In this document: positions 63,022 to 64,000 of the stretch, in pieces
Position numbering within the stretch: the stretch's first letter is position 1
Layout: each line of letters starts with the position of its first letter
NCBI GenBank assembly: GCA_025141015.1
Contig: CP081098.1
Span: forward strand, 2,610,501 to 2,674,500
Source of the DNA: Rhodobacteraceae bacterium M382
GTDB taxonomy: Bacteria > Pseudomonadota > Alphaproteobacteria > Rhodobacterales > Rhodobacteraceae
Direction of reading: 5' to 3'
Length of the DNA stretch: 64,000 nucleotides
The notes under the pieces: generated by a model
The model's database searches: none
Told to the model about the DNA's origin: nothing
The model's input: the letters and a program-made list of their open reading frames with translations, nothing else
Program-made: the position numbers and the translations under genes

Positions 63022-63139
63022 CAGCCCGGAGTTTGCCCAGCAGCACGGCCACCTATCGGTCAAACGATCCCAGCATGGCACGACAGCCGCCCCCCGTTTC
63101 TACGGGCAAGATGCGTTCAGGTCGCACAGGCCCGCGTGA

Positions 63140-64000
63140 TCACCCATTCAATGGTGGCAAACCTACCTTGTTCGTTGCCCGCCCAGCGAAATGTGCCGCG
63201 CGAAGATCTGTAAATTCGGCGGACAAGATCATCCAGGCATCCGTATTTGTCCGGGTCGTTCCATATGCCTGTCGCCCCACCCCGGCCAACGCATTATCCA
63301 GGTTGTCCGGGTTAAAGCCGGGGCATTTGGCGGACCACCTGGCAATGGCGCGGTGCGCCCCTGCCAGATCCCTGGAGGTAATTGCCTGTTGAACCCGACG
63401 GGCTGCGTAGGGTTCGCTCGTTAGCCATGCGCGTTTTCTGGTGGCTTTCAAATGTGCCAGCGGCGGCACCAGATAGGTTTTTGCAACCCAGGAGATCAAG
63501 CCCAGCAGGATCACCCCTGCCAGGATCACTGCCATCTGACGTCTGGACATCTGCGCAGCGGCAGGCGCGGCGGGGGCATCGACCTTGACGGTTGTGCCGG
63601 CGACCGTTGCCGTTTCTACGGTGTTGGTTCCGGTGTTGAACCATTCGACAGAGATGGGTGCCAATTCAACCGTACCGCCAAATTGTGCAACATAGCTGAC
63701 GGTTTCACGTCGGGTTCCGCTCAGCACACCCCGGTTGGTGCTTTCCTGGACCGAAGGATCCTTGGGGTAGGCGCGCGCAGCATCTGACACCAGCGCGGGA
63801 ATCAACGGCGGTATGAACAAAGCCGAGGTACCGGAAATCGTGGCTGTTACCTGACGCGTGACGGCGTCGCCTTGCGCCAGGGTGTCCTGTGCCCCGTCAA
63901 TTGTTTCGGACAACGTAAAACTCTCGGCAACGATCAGAGGCGACAGGTCTTCGGCCCCCTGGGGAACCTGCGACGCAAAGCGGATTGCATCAACAGTCAC
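63140..64000 (-). CDS. BatD-like protein, C-terminal part, 5' end beyond window
   Basis: C-terminal 286 residues of a membrane protein of the BatD (oxygen tolerance) family. The periplasmic beta-rich part (SETIDGAQDTLAQGDAVTRQVTATISGTSALFIPPL, TRRETVSYVAQFGGTVELAPISVEWFN) is typical, with a single membrane helix (MAVILAGVILLGLISWVAKTYLV, about 155-177 of the visible part) and a cytoplasmic helical tail. BatD works with MoxR ATPase and VWA proteins in stress or metal-enzyme maturation. Those genes should lie to the right of the window. The start is not visible. Confidence 0.7.
   Translation of the reverse strand: MTVDAIRFASQVPQGAEDLSPLIVAESFTLSETIDGAQDTLAQGDAVTRQVTATISGTSALFIPPLIPALVSDAARAYPKDPSVQESTNRGVLSGTRRETVSYVAQFGGTVELAPISVEWFNTGTNTVETATVAGTTVKVDAPAAPAAAQMSRRQMAVILAGVILLGLISWVAKTYLVPPLAHLKATRKRAWLTSEPYAARRVQQAITSRDLAGAHRAIARWSAKCPGFNPDNLDNALAGVGRQAYGTTRTNTDAWMILSAEFTDLRAAHFAGRATNKVGLPPLNG

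Noticed and set aside
62521-63081. 186-codon minus-strand frame
   Set aside because: It is antisense to the recognisable aspartoacylase-family remnants on the plus strand.

Overview
This window reads as chromosome of a marine-type alphaproteobacterium of the Rhodobacteraceae (Roseobacter group). The evidence is the run dusB-ntrB-ntrC-ntrY-ntrX-trkA-trkH-hfq-hflX, a fused ispDF, Hfq of 79 residues, NtrC and NtrX proteins that lack the sigma-54 contact loop, and families such as DUF6456, DUF6477 and a non-pyrrolysine MttB-like methyltransferase. No rRNA, tRNA, CRISPR array, insertion sequence or prophage was recognised.

Layout. 1-5.9 kb: 3' part of a SpoU-type tRNA methyltransferase, a ThiE-like protein, a divergent HupE-like/DUF4198 pair (possible metal uptake), the psuK-psuG pseudouridine degradation pair and a DUF502 membrane protein. 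5.9-11.3 kb: 3-hydroxybutyrate dehydrogenase with a patatin-like lipase, an intergenic small-RNA candidate, a peptide-type solute-binding protein and a fatty acid desaturase. 11.3-20.8 kb: an SDR lacking the usual catalytic Tyr/Lys, an XRE-cupin regulator divergent from an acyl-CoA ligase/DsbA-like/potassium-channel operon, an MFS exporter, a TPR protein, and a DUF2092 protein translationally coupled to a Pro/Arg-rich secreted protein. 20.8-30.4 kb: mfd, a four-helix membrane protein, hemB, a SYLF lipoprotein, a beta-hydroxyacid dehydrogenase and a penicillin-acylase-family hydrolase.

30.4-46.7 kb is the regulatory and housekeeping core: hflX-hfq, Trk potassium uptake, the two nitrogen two-component systems and dusB on the minus strand; ispDF-pgpA-pncC (CinA-type) and amtB on the plus strand. 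The order links RNA chaperoning, potassium balance and nitrogen sensing in one minus-strand block, interrupted only by a small lipoprotein gene on the other strand. 46.7-61.2 kb: MmgE/PrpD, COQ10-like protein, hpt, a ClpP-fold membrane protein, an M20 amidohydrolase coupled to lipA, a peroxiredoxin, DUF6456/DUF6477, the MttB-like gene, guaA, a DMT exporter, a P-loop protein and metA.

61.2-63.1 kb is the odd part: about 770 bases after metA have no credible gene but hold many strong base-paired elements, including a fold resembling 6S RNA, followed by a dut gene and a decayed aspartoacylase/succinylglutamate desuccinylase pseudogene. The window ends inside a BatD-like gene. The most interesting items are the small-RNA candidate at 7958-8034, the structured region after metA, the atypical SDR, and a MetA whose residue 111 predicts acetyl- rather than succinyl-transfer.
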